Assembly (NCBI GenBank): GCA_034509495.1
Contig: CM067503.1
Span: 11,651,658 to 11,715,657 of the forward strand
Origin: Acestrorhynchus altus
Taxonomy: Eukaryota; Chordata; Actinopteri; Characiformes; Acestrorhynchidae
Reading direction: 5' to 3'
Length of the DNA: 64,000 bases
The notes under the pieces are model-generated. The model ran no database searches and was not told where the DNA came from. It saw nothing but the letters and a program-made list of their open reading frames with translations. Below are positions 1 through 12,593 of the stretch, in pieces (position 1 is the first letter of the stretch; each line of letters opens with the position of its first letter). The position numbers and the translations under genes are program-made.

Positions 1-450
1 CCTCAGTGTCATTGTTAGACTTCAGGAGCTGCTCCGACAACTGACCCTGAACTTGAACCGGATCTGAACCGGTCTGTTGCTAAGATACGGCTAGTTAGCA
101 TTAGCTAGCACTCTAACGCTTGTTAGCATTACCCCCCTATCAGTGTCGGTTATTTTAGTGTCAGTATTAAAGCGGTCTGTCATAGCTGATCTCAGCTCTA
201 CTGAACAGGCCCTGCCTGCTGTCTGTCGGTTAACATTCACCGCAGACTGTGTGTTTTGACCTTGAAGCTGCTCTGAGCTGTTCACGTGCTCCCTCGAGCA
301 GCAGCGTGGCGCTAAAGATAGCAGCTTTACTGCGGTCTGGAGACTTTAAGCTTTATTAAAATGTACAGGGGTTTCTGTACTGAGTCCTCAGGTATGCAAA
401 GGAACCCCCGCGCTTCTGACCACTAATTAGATCATCAGCACTTAGGGGTG
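1..450 (+). promoter_or_regulatory. Upstream region, weak candidate for tfr1 promoter and noncoding exon 1
   Basis: The first coding exon of tfr1 is preceded by a splice acceptor at 5433-5434, so a noncoding first exon must lie upstream. This stretch is richer in CpG than the DNA after it. It has a CACGTG E-box at 283-288, which also contains the ACGTG core of a hypoxia element; mammalian TFRC promoters are known to respond to MYC and HIF. A possible donor (CAG/GTATGC) lies near 391. All of this is weak: short motifs occur by chance, and no transcript evidence is available. Confidence 0.2.
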
Positions 451-1676
451 TGTTGCAGCTAAAAGGTGTAGGGCAGGTGTGCCTCCATTAACAGGGTTGG
501 TAAATGTTGCAGTGAACGTGTTCAGTGACTGTCCTTGTTAACTGATTAACCCATAAAAGAAAAACATTATCACTCGGGCTGTACCGAATGTCTGCTCCGG
601 ATCGGACCGGAAGTCGGCCATTTTTCTAAATCCGGCTCCGGCCAAGACGTAGCCGGATTTGCAAAATGGCGCATACAACTACTGCAACTTTTACAGACGA
701 TTATCGTAGGCTGTGAGAATGTACATTTCCCCAAACTGTGTCGACACTGTGTTGAAACCGTGTTGCTGTATCATTTAATGGATTTAAATCATTTTTGCTG
801 GATTTAAAGAGTCATTGCAGGTAAACGGACTGAACAAGGTTCATTCATAAATTTTTATTTAGAAACATCAGCTGCTTTAAAATATTTGGGCTGAGGTGAT
901 TACGCCGTTTACATACCGTTTCTCCTGCTATTGAGAAGACCCTTTCACAGGGCACTGATGATGACTGCGATGACTGTTATTATAAAGTAGGGTAATGAAG
1001 TCTTTGCGTTTTCAAGTATTCTAATGGATCCTGTGATCTTGGTGTGTTCGCCTCGGAGATGTACCTTTGTACCTCGATAATTGCATCAGTGGTGACATTT
1101 GATTTGGACTGGCTCCAACAAAACCCACAAACGTGTTGATACATTTTCTCCCTTATAAATACTATTTGGCGCGCTCAAAACCAAACGATACAGGAACTGT
1201 GTCGGTCACGTGGTTTTCCTTAAAGTGATACGCGCACCGACACGGGGTTTCGCCTTGTTTGCTCGGCACATGCGCCGACGTTTCAATGTCTTCAGACACA
1301 TCAGTAGCCTACGCTACCGTATAGACAAACGTCAGTCCACTGACATGTAGACATTTATTCCCTGCCGGACAGGCAATGAACACCGACCATCTGCTTGCTG
1401 TCTCCTGTACATGTAGAGCTGTGTGTACAGGACACGCCGGGACAATGACTGTCACCGACATACCACATGCTCTCCAGTCTGTCTGGCTGAGCCATGTGCT
1501 GGGAGTGCAGGTTGTGTGACCCGATGCAGGAAACCGTCTGTAACAGTCCTTCTACACAGCTCACCTCCAAAGTCATAAATGATACATTTCACGTGTAGTT
1601 GTGTATAGTATGTGTAGCACAAGTACAGAAAGATTACTACAGATTAGTCTGGGTTGTACTCAATTATTGATGTAGT
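451..1676. other. Non-coding stretch, possibly the 5' part of a hAT element
   Basis: No exon of a conserved gene is visible. The segment lies directly upstream of a hAT transposase relic, and a GC-rich block at about 575-665 could be the subterminal region of that element. No matching right end was found, so this assignment is a guess. Confidence 0.25.
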
Positions 1677-2494
1677 ATGACAGACAAGAAGAAGCCAAGC
1701 CCGGTGTGGGACTATTTTACAGTAAAGCCCGAAGATGATTCAAAGCGTCAGTGTGCTCTGTGCGACAGTGTCAGTCGCTTGTGGCAAAGCGAATCAGACA
1801 AATACGTTTTCTACTTCATCCATGCTGACCCATCTATGGTCCAAGCAATGGCCGCCGTACAATGAAATGCAGGAACGCCTGATCTAAAGGTTCGAGTCGG
1901 GCAGCTCCTGCCTCAGGATGTGCCACACAGAAGAGGTCTCTGTCACACGCCTCACTTGCAGACACACTGGAGCGAGCTTGAGTGTGGGAGATCAATAGCA
2001 GATCTGCAGTGCTGAACGAATGATCCCCCAGATCTATGATGAAGTGTGTTCTGATCTGACAGACCTGCTGAATCCAGCCAATAACTGGTTCTTGTCATTT
2101 ACCACAGACACATGGACAGCAGAGAATATCGTGCAGTCGTTTATGAGGTTCACTGCTGACCGCTGAGTTTGACAACATGAGTTACGTGCTTGATTGTTTG
2201 CCATTTGATGGGCATCATCCCACAGAAAGTTTATTGTCCGCTTTCCAGAACATGTTGCAGAAGTGGAACATTGATCAGAATCAATGCCACGTAGTGCTGC
2301 ATGACAACGCTGCCAACATTGCCAAGTGTTTTTGAGCGGCAGGTGTACCAAGTAAGGGATGCTTTGCGAATACTGTTCAGCTTTGCATTCATGATGGTTT
2401 GCTCAGCCAACGTGCAATATGTGACATACTGGCTATCAGCAGAAAACTGATGGGCCATTTTAAACGCTCATCAGCTGCGAGCAGTCGTTTTAAA
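1677..2494 (+). pseudogene. Broken hAT-family (BED-type) transposase relic
   Basis: The reading frame starts with a BED-finger-like N-terminus: an aromatic WDYF segment followed by a CALC cysteine pair. The expected histidine half of the finger is missing. Further pieces in other frames match the hAT/ZBED catalytic core. One is near 2020-2160 (NNWFLSFTTDTWTAEN). The longest, at about 2190-2494, contains WNIDQN, VLHDNAANIAK, GCFANTVQL and RKLMGHFKRS in order, interrupted by one in-frame TGA at 2332-2334. The C-terminal dimerisation region is absent. This is an inactive N-terminal half of a transposase. Domesticated ZBED genes are an alternative, but the stops and frameshifts argue against function. 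Confidence 0.75.
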
Positions 2495-4640
2495 TAACTA
2501 CTGTATATATATTCAATTTTTTTATATTTGAATACTAGCTCTATGTATTTGCTTACTCTTGTTTCCTGATAACATATGCCTCACTTTACATGTGTTGGTT
2601 AGTGTTTAGCATCATATTTGAATTTGTTATCTGTGTTGAATATGCAGATCACTTAAGCTACATTGCAGTCGCATCGTATCATACCAAGTGATTGTATTAT
2701 CAGTTGCCACAGGTGGTCAGAGACTGGAAATGACTTCTAGCCAGGCTAATGTTGCAAGATAACAAACACTGGACTTGGACTGTGACCAGTCTGATCCATT
2801 CAAGTGTTCGTGGTGCTGAAAATGAATCCAGATCTTTGTTTTGTGCAGATTTTTGTTTTGTGCAGCGTGTTTTAGAACATTATATGACTTACTTAACTGT
2901 ATAAAAGCCAAAAAAAACCCATTAAATTATTTGAATGGCAGTTTTCTTCTGTTACTGTTCTTATTTTTTTATTTGTTTGTTGTTTTACTGAAACTTGCTT
3001 TAGTAGCTGACATATTGCTTCATGTCAATATTTGAAGCAATTAAATTTAGATTTTGAAAATTTAGATTTGTTTTACTGAGTTGACTTTGGTGATGTTGTA
3101 GGTGCAGTGTTTGTTAGCAGTGTTGGTGCTTGACTTCAGGTGAAAAATCATGCTGTTTATATTATTCTTTAAAAATTGCATTATTCTGAAACCCCATTTT
3201 TGGTTAAACATTTAGCCTAAATGCTGTGAAACAGAACCAAAGTTTGTATTTGTTATTTATTGTGGCTGTGCATTGCACATTGTATATTATAGTGATAATA
3301 TAGTACCACAGCATCACACCATAACTATGGCGTTGCCAGCTGTTTGCCATGATATCCAAGGTGCTGCTGTGGATGTTGCTGAAATGTTTGTTCTGTCATT
3401 CCAGTAATCTAGTTAGAATTACAGGGCAGGTTGAATTGACTCAAAATGCTGAGTCAGAATAATAACCCAATCTGCTGGGTCAAAGCAAAACCAATGTTGT
3501 TTTTGTCCAATATTGGCTTGAATGCCATGCGCCAGTCTGGCGCCTTTCTTATCAGTGTTGTGCTTTAACCAATTTGTGATGTAAATAACTTTGCCAACTG
3601 CAAAAGGTTTTTAGGAGGGATTGATACTCTTGACAGTGGCTCAACTCTTATTATTGTCTAGTTTATGGATTTAATTGGGACAACTGTTTTAGGCAAACAT
3701 GTAGTTCCTTAATACACTATTGCTTGAACGATGTGTGTCTGGTTATAGCAAATAACATCTAACTAGATTTCAACATGCATGCAGAGTCTGCCTTTGTGAC
3801 TCTCACATGGTGTTTGATGCCTATGTGATATCCTCTAGGAGAAAGAACTGTAAGCCATTTGTCAATTACTGTGCTTGCAGATACAGAAGCATTACAGTAA
3901 TATGACACTTCCCTGTAGTTCAAATTACCTAAAATGCCTTACAAGTTAGATGTCATGGAAGCGTGTAGTACAACCTTATAGCAACTAATTGGGCTTCAGC
4001 TAAAAGCTTGTAGAACCACTTTAAAGCACAGCCATTTGTTAAATGATCATATTGAAAGTGTGTTTTGTTGAGACTTGATTGAATGTTGAAAACCTGTTTT
4101 GAACAGGACGGTATGTACCTGATAAAGGGCTACAGTTTAGTCTGTAGTGTTTTTGTGTAAGAAGACGGGTGGTTATGAAACTGCCTGGTTAGACTTGACA
4201 CCAACTGTGGCATTGTGTGGGATTTACAGAAGTGGTTTTTCCTCTGTAATCTCCTTTGTGTGTTCAAACGGTTCATTGGTTTTGAAAGTCTTCATGTTTT
4301 TACACTGTAGGAAATTGTTCATGCATTTCTTTTGTACCATGATTTAGGTCATCTTGGGTATCTGTAAGAAGGTACTGGCTTCAGTATTTTGTTGTACAAT
4401 GTCTGACTGCAGAATGTTCTGTTTGACAGCTGACATTTACAATTTTTTTAACTGGCACCTTTTTGTCCTTTCAGGGAAAAAAAACAATGATCTACTTCTC
4501 AGATTACTTTTCATTTGGGAACATAATTAATCCATATATTAATCCATTTGTTTCAGTTTTCTGCTAGACTGATTGGTGGGTAGGTCTAAAGTCATCAAGT
4601 TTACTACCTGGCAACAATATGCATGCATCCTTTCACCCTT
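2495..4640. other. Intergenic or tfr1 5' intron; no gene recognised
   Basis: AT-rich sequence. No conserved exon, RNA gene or clear repeat boundary was recognised. A short segment near 3430-3490 with repeated TGGGTCA-like words could be an old MITE end, but I could not define it. Confidence 0.4.
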
Positions 4641-4647
4641 ATCTTGC

Positions 4648-5095
4648 AGGGTGCTGGAGTTTTAAAACACTGTCCACTCTTTTACACTCTTGTACCTGGT
4701 TGCTCCATCCTGTACATGTAACGTCCAAGACACAAGTTTGTCTGTTGCTGCACAGTTTCATCGTCTACTCCTTCAGTGATCACAGAACACTGTCCAGAGG
4801 CTGTTGGCTGGACATTTCTGGTTGGTGGAGTATTCTCAGTTCAGCAATGGCATTGAGGAGTTTAAAAACTCCAGTGGCACTGCTGTGTCTGTGTACATTC
4901 TGCCACAATGAGTGAATCAAACACAGCACCACTATGTGAGTGTCGCTGTAGTGCTGAGAATGACCCACCGCCTAATTATTACCTTCTCTGCAGGGGTCCT
5001 GTGGGATCCAATTAAAGAAACATTCTGTAATTTGATTAGAGCTGATGATATATTCAGTGAGTGTAGAAACACAGAGGTGTTCGTTATGATACAGA
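4648..5095. repeat. Degenerate interspersed repeat (otophysan-like family)
   Basis: The segment begins with a CTGGAG...AAAACACTGTCC block and runs through TGAGAATGACCCACCGCC to a tail of GTGAGTGTAGAAACA. The tail recurs at 49694-49792 (GACAGTGAGTGTAGGAACA), so it is an interspersed family present at least twice in this window. I recognise the word order as a common repeat of characin and catfish genomes, from memory. It lies upstream of tfr1 exon 2, probably in intron 1. It contains reading frames on both strands but none looks like a gene. Confidence 0.55.
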
Positions 5096-5441
5096 TGAGT
5101 GTGTGGGGGTATCTATATGCGCACATCTTAATTGTAGATTCATAAAAAAAAAAAATGACAGGTTCTGCACTGGTATGCTGGGGGCTTTTGTACAGAATTG
5201 CAGTTATATAATTCCGTTATTGATCGTCTTCACTTTGCCTACCACTGGTACCATTATGTCTGGAAAAAGCACACCACTTCCAAAACAAACAAGAAGAGGA
5301 CTTTGGAACAGAGCAGATGTGCATATAATGTTGCAGAACCTCTAGAAGATTCTCAGACTCTAGCAGATTCTTAGAAGGTTCTCTGTGTGTGAAAATTTAT
5401 GTTCTCTTGTCATTTCTGCAACTTTCTTTTTCAGATCTATC

Positions 5442-8400
5442 ATGGCAGGGCCAATCAATCAGGCAAGAGCAAAGATTTCTAAAATAGTAAGTACTACAAA
5501 GTCATACGTTTCATGTACGGATCTTTTAAAAGGCTACTTTCATGTCTTTTTATGTTTGAGTGTGTTTTGATGTAAGTTACAAAAACAAGGAGAAAACACT
5601 TCTAAACCAGTGCTGCTTTGAAAAACAGACCAACTGGCATTATTATTGTGTGCTGCTTTATGTGCATTTCAGTTTCTTTGTTCATAAAACAGGAAAAATA
5701 AAACATAACTTTCTTTAATCAGTTTAATGGGGAACCACAGTCATACACGCGCTTCAACCTGGCCCAGAACGCAGATGGGGAAACCAGTCATGTAGAGGTG
5801 AAGCTCTCTGGTGAGGGTGAAGAGGAGCTGGATGGAACTGAGGCAGGAACCCACCATGCCACAAGCACCTACACCCAGAGGCCATTGCCTAGAAAGAACA
5901 TATGTTACGCTGCACTAGTGATTCTGGTCATCTTCCTTGCCGGTAGGGTACTTCTGTAAATCATGATAACGAGTTGTCTACAAAAACTGCTGGAAGAAAG
6001 ATAAGCTTTGTAGTGTGCTGTACAGTTCATTGATATAACAATTCATTTTATTATAGTAGAACTTTTTTATGTAAAATCATACAATTTTATTATGAGTTTA
6101 GCTTCATGAAATGTTACCTTTTCAGGTCAAGGTGTTCAAATAACTGAACCATAGAAAGGATACACCTTGATGCTTTAATAAGATGTACCATTAATTTTAA
6201 CTGGCTGTATTACTGTGTACACTTGTTAAAGCTTTGATTTAAGCTGTCACACTGTCATTCTGTTTTATGAATGATATTTGTGCTGCTGTTTTAGTGTATT
6301 GCTGGTTACAGTTCTATCCTTTCAATACTCCAAATCTCCAAAATGCATAACCTTCAACATTACTGTTTATTAAAAATAAGAACACACATATTTATTGTCT
6401 TACAAATGTAATGTGCTTTTAGTATCGTAGTCATAATACTGTAAACCACTGTAAAATTCCTTTCATTACAGTAGCTCGTGGATTTAATGATCTTACTTGT
6501 TTCTGCTTGTCATGCCTAGCCACAGAGACCGGCACTAATGGGTGCTTTTCCTTTGTGTGTATCAGGCTACCTTATTGGATATATGACTCCACACAAGCTG
6601 GATTCAAGCAAAATGTCAGGCTCAGAGGGGGTTTCGTGCACCACTGCAAAGCAAGAAGGGAATGAAGATGAAGAGGGTGTATTTGTCCCCCCTGAGCCCA
6701 CCTTGGACTGGCATGCTATAACCGATATGTTGCAACAGCATCTGTCATCTGCAGAGTTTGAACAACGACTAAGGTACTAACTGCTCACTTATGTGGTGCT
6801 GTACAATTTTAATAACCCCTTATTATCTCCCTTATTGGAGACCATTCTACATGTGGCAACTTGCCTACCTGTTGAAAGAAGAACAGTCATGTGCTGTAGT
6901 TAAGACTGGTACAGTGACAGTTGTGTTTCTAATACTTCTCTCTCCATCTACCTTCCCACTCCATTTCAGCACATTTGCCAAGGAGGAGCACGTTGCAGGC
7001 AGTGAAGGTGACGAGGAACTGGCCAACAAAGTATTGAACATTTTCAATGAACTGGACATGACCTCGTGGAAGGATGAACACTATGTTCAGCTACAGGTTC
7101 CTGTCAGGTCAGTACTGCCTGGAAAAGGTATTTGTGAGTATTTGATAAGTAATTTGTTCAATGCAGGCTTCTGAGGGCCATTCATTGATGTCTTGTCCAC
7201 AAATAGGGGCAAGCCAAACAAAGTCGTCTTTGATTCTGAAGAGATTGGACAGCCATCAGGTTACTTGGCTTACAGTGCAACAGGAACCTCAGCGGTAAGT
7301 CATTGTGCAGAATTATTGTTCTCAGGAAGAGGTGTGTCCTCAGGAAATTTCTATGGAACAGCATATAAAAATACAAAGATATCAGGTGTCTTTGTCCTGC
7401 AATATGAATCAGACAGAATTCAAATAGATTTCTTTACTTTTCATCTCATGAATATATCACATTACACTGGATATGAATGTGAATATGTGTGACTTTCTCA
7501 CAGGGTAAAGTGGTGTATGCCAACTATGGTGAGATGAAGGACCTGAAGTACTTGCAGGATGTTCAAATTGACCTCCGTCAGACCGTTGCTCTCATAAGAG
7601 CTGGGAAAATCAGCCTAGCAGAAAAGGTAATCCCTTCCTTTTCCTTTAATGCTGACAGTGAAAACGCACCGGTTCAACCTGTTTATTGTACTGGGAGGCA
7701 GTGTTGCAATCTTACTGCGTCTCTCTCAACAGGTTGCCAACGCTGCTAAGTTTGATGTCGCTGCAGTTTTGATCTACCCAGAACCAGCAAATGACTTTGG
7801 CAGCACCACTGAGCTCTATGGCCATGTGAGTCTCTGCAACACTATTATGTTCTGAACTGAACTGCCTTTTCCTCCCTTTAAGAAAGTTGTTCTTCTTCTT
7901 CATTGGTTCTTATATCCACCTCTGTGTATCTTGTAATCCAGGTCCACTTTGGAACTGGTGATCCTTATACTCCAGGGTTCCCTTCCTTCAACCACACCCA
8001 ATTCCCCCCTGCTCAGTCCTCAGGTCTGCCCAAAATACTGGCTCAGACCATAACTGCAGACATGGCCCTCAAAATCCATAAGTAAGTTTTTTTTTTTTAA
8101 GCCTAAATACAGTGTTAATGGGCATAGCATTGGGTAACCCTACACAACTGTTAATACTGTAGCAGATTGTCTCTCACACTTTCCCATTAAACTGACACTA
8201 CAGAAATTCAACCTGCTGCTAAACCAAATCTGCCCCAAAATATTCATGTGCCTCATGTTACCTAGTGGATTGAACACTGAAGTACAACAGCTTACTGCGC
8301 TCATTGTCTGTGCAGCCATTTTTGCTGACATATGTACGAAGTGTGGAAAAAAAACATTTGGGGTCACGGCTCATAACTAAGCTGTATACAGTGTATCCAG

Positions 8401-11400
8401 AAACTATTCTCAGTGATTCATTTTTTCCACATTTGTTATGGTACAGCCTTATACCCCCCAAATTCTACACGCAATATCCCATGAGAACAAAGTGAGAAAA
8501 TATTATTTGAAATCTTTTAATTTTTAAAAATGTTATAATAAAAAATTAAAACACAAAAATAATATGTTCATAAGTATTCACAGCCTTTGCTCAATACTTT
8601 ATTTTTTTATTATAACATTTTGAAAAATGTAAAATATTTCAAACAAACTCCTCTCACTTCATTATCATGGGGTATTGTGTTGAATTTTGAAAGAAATTTT
8701 TTATTGAATCCATTTTAGAATGAGGCTGTAACATAAAATGTGGGAAAAGTGAAGCCCTGGGAATACTTTTCTGGATGCACTGTATATAAGAGGCAATCCT
8801 TTATACAAGACAGATGTTGACTTCATGTAGAAATGTCTGTGCTACCTTTAAATGGTGCAGCTGTATTCTACACATTCTAGCGCCATAGTGAAGCTGCTGC
8901 ATCATTTAAGGTGGAATGTAAAATAGTTTGAGCATAATCTTGTGTCTGCTAATCAAAGTCGGGCCAAAAAACATTCACGTTTGATATGCTCTGACTCGTC
9001 TGAAGGGTGATCAAGAGGTCAAAAATTGAAGTCTGAGTCTCACACACACTATTTGATTCTCTCTGCAATTCTTTCTCTTCACTCCAACTGAGGAAAAAAT
9101 CTGCAGACTAGCCCTTGATGTTACGTTAAGGATTCCTGTACATTAGAATTTGTTCCATATAACCAGTCATAGCATGTTTGTCTGGATTGGTTTGTATGTC
9201 GTGGATTGGTTTTTGGTTTTCATTGACAAAGAGTAAGAAAACTTATAATTGTGGTAAAAAGGGAAAAAACATTTTCCAGATAAATGATGAATGGAATTTT
9301 ATATGTATTTTCATATGTTTCATTGTGATACTGACTACATATTTTCCCTTAATTGCAGGAAAATGGGAGGAATAGCAGCCCCTGAAAACTTTAAGGGAAA
9401 CTTAAAGGGCCTATCAAAATACAGCCTAGGAGGAGAGAATGGTCCTGTCAGTGTTACTGTTAACAACGTTCTAACTGACACCAGCATTCATAACGTCTTT
9501 GGAGTCATCAAGGGTTTCATTGACCCAGGTGAGCTACTGTCAGAGCTTACTGTGCTTTCTGGAAGATGGCTGTGTACAATATGAACTCATAGAATTATTT
9601 CTGCAGATCGTTACGTGGTAATTGGTGCCCAGAGAGACTCTTTCGGCGTGGGATATGCCAAGTCCACTGTTGGGACCTGTTTGCTGGTGGAGCTTGCTAA
9701 AGCCATCACAAATATGAAGAAAGGTAGAGTGAAACCACAGATCAAAGCTTTGTTCATCCCGATGCCGGTGGCCCCTTTGGTCATTTGTAGTATTCAAATG
9801 TTAGAAATGTTAGAAAATCCCTCACTAGAAGTTGTGAATTATAACAAGAGCTGTAGGATTCATTTTCATGTATTGCATGTAGAAGTGGTTCATAAATGGA
9901 CCATTTTATTACAAACTGCATGTGCCTGATTGGAATTATCTTTAGTAGCTTTAGTATCCACATGCTCAGATGATTTTCTTTTCTGTATATTAGAATGATC
10001 CATTCCTGTTGACTGTATTTATCTGATTCCCATTGATCTCTCATGAAGATATTGAAATTAATGTTACCCTCTCCCTGTAGCTGGATTCGCACCCAGGAGA
10101 AGCATTGTGTTTGCCAGCTGGAGTGCTGGAGATTACGGGACTGTGGGAGCTACCGAGTGGCTTGAGGTATATAATCTTACATTGAACGTACAAAACATCT
10201 TTGAATGTCATGTTAAATCACTGAAAGCTCACTTGTGGCCTGTGTTGAACAGGGTTATTTGGCTTCACTGGATAAAAAAGCATTTTCCTACATCAGCCTG
10301 GATGGGGCAGTTTTAGGTATGTAAAAACCCTTTTTACTGACTTTTATTTATTATAGATGTTTACTTAATGTACATGTTAAAAAAAGGGATGAAAAAAGTA
10401 TGCTCTAATGTCTGTTACATTAGGCATGTGTGGAAATGTCGGGCCTCAATTGTGTCAATGACACCTTGTACATAACTAAAAATGGATAATTTAAAAAGGG
10501 AATTTTAACGAGGACCAGGGTTGAGAAACAGTGACACCTACAGTGGGGAAAATAAGTATTTAGTCAGTCACCAATTGTGCAAGTTCTCCCACTTAAAAAG
10601 ATGAGAGAGGCCTGTAATTGACATCATAGGTAGACCTCAACTATGAGAGACAAAATGTGAAAAAAAAATTGAGAAAATCATTTTGTCTGACTTTTAAAGA
10701 ATTTATTTGCAAATAATGGTGGAAAATAAGTATTTGGTCAATAACAAAAGTTCATCTCAATACTTTGTTGTATATCCTCTGTTGGCAATGACAGAGGTCA
10801 AACGTTTTCTGTAAGTCTTCACAAGGTTGGCACACACTGTTGCTGGTATGTTGGCCCATTCCTCCATGCAGATCTCCTCTAGAGCAGTGATGTTTTGGGG
10901 CTGTCGGCGGGCAACACGGACTTTTAACTCCCTCCAAAGGTTTTCGATGGGGTTGAGATCGGGAGACTGGCTAGGCCACTCCAGGACTTTGAAATGTTTC
11001 TTACGAAGCCACTCCTTTGTTGCCCTGGCAGTGTGCTTAGGATCATTGTCATGCTGAAAGACCCAGCCACGTTTCATCTTCATTGCCCTTGCTGATGGAA
11101 GGAGGTTTGCACCCAAAATCTCACAATACATGGCCCCATTCATTCTTTCATGTACACGGACCAGTCGTCCTGGTCCCTTTGCAGAGAAACAGCCCCAAAG
11201 CATGATGTTGCCACCCCCATGCTTCACAGTTGGTATGGTGTTCTTTGGATGCAACTCCGCATTCACTGTCCTCCAAACACGACGAGTTGTGTTTTTACCA
11301 AATAGTTCTACTTTGGTTTCATCTGACCATATGACATTCTCCCAATACTCTTCTGGAACATCCAAATGCTCTCTAGCAAACTTCAGACGTGCCTGGATAT

Positions 11401-12523
11401 GGACTGGCTTAAGCAGGGGGACACGTCTGGCACTGCAAGATCTGAGTCCCTGGCGTCGTAGTGATGGTAGCCTTTGTAACGTTGGTCCCAGCTTTCTGCA
11501 GGTCATTCACTAGATCCCCCCTTGTGGTTCTGGGATTTTTCCTCACCGTTCTTGTGATCATTTTGACCCCACAGGCTGAGATCTTGCGTGGAGCCCCAGA
11601 TCGAGGGAGATTAGTAGTGGTCTTGTAGGTCTTCCATTTTCTATTTATTGCTCCCACAGTACATTTCTTCACACCAAGCTGCTTGCTTATTGCAGATTCA
11701 GTCTTCCCAGCCTGGTGCAGGTCTACAATTCGGTTTCTGGTGTCCTCCGACAGCTCTTTCGTCTTCACCATAGTGGAGTTTGGAGTGTGACTGTTTGAGG
11801 TTGTGGGCAGGTGTCTTTTATACTGTTAACGACTTCAAACAGGTGCCATTAATACAGGTAATGAGTGGGGGAAAGAGGAGCCTCTTAAAAAAGAAGTTAC
11901 AGGTCTGTGACAGCCAGAAATCTTGCTTGTTTGTAGGTGACCAAATACTTATTTTCCACCATTATTTGCAAATAAATTCTTTAAAAGTCAGACAAAATGA
12001 TTTTCTCAATTTTTTTTTCACATTTTGTCTCTCATAGTTGAGGTCTACCTATGATGTCAATTAACGGCCTCTCTCATCTTTTTAAGTGGGAGAACTTGCA
12101 CAATTGGTGACTGACTAAATACTTATTTTCCCCACTGTATTATGTTATTTTTAGGTCTCACAATTGTATTGCAGTGGTATCTTGTTTTTTCTGAGAACAT
12201 AATGGATGCTGAATTTGTCTACAGGTGCTGGTGCCTTCAAAGCATCCGCCAGTCCGTTGTTGTACAACCTTCTGAAGGAAACCATGAATGAGGTCAGTAG
12301 AAATACTCACTGTTCAGTTTTAGCATATTGTCCCTGTGTCACATGGACTTTCTATCTCCTGAATGGCATCTTTACAAAAGAAGGAAAACCCTCCTTAACT
12401 TTTGGTGGAAATCAGTGTAAAAAGATTATATTTTAAGTAATTCGGGAGCATTTTTATGAAATTGCTCAACTGCTAGATTCAAATTATATCGAATGGACAT
12501 TTTTGTTATGACAACAATGGGAT

Positions 12524-12593
<70 letters not shown>

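Noticed and set aside
3430..3560. TGGGTCA-rich segment as a MITE
   Set aside because: The words are suggestive but I could not pair the ends or find a target duplication.
5385..5570. Start of tfr1 at an ATG upstream of 5442
   Set aside because: An in-frame reading from 5385 crosses the splice acceptor at 5433-5434 and runs into intron sequence; ATG 5442 gives a tail with YTRF at the expected distance.
9781..10092. 103-residue minus-strand frame in a tfr1 intron
   Set aside because: Mostly intronic, no motif, overlaps a tfr1 exon boundary on the opposite strand.
10505..10535. Second hAT MITE suggested by AGGACCAGGGTTGAGAAACA
   Set aside because: Only one terminus is visible; no opposite end or 8-bp duplication found, so it was kept out of the feature list.
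11130..11513. 127-residue + strand frame inside the Tc1 element
   Set aside because: Antisense shadow of the transposase; no conserved motif on this strand.
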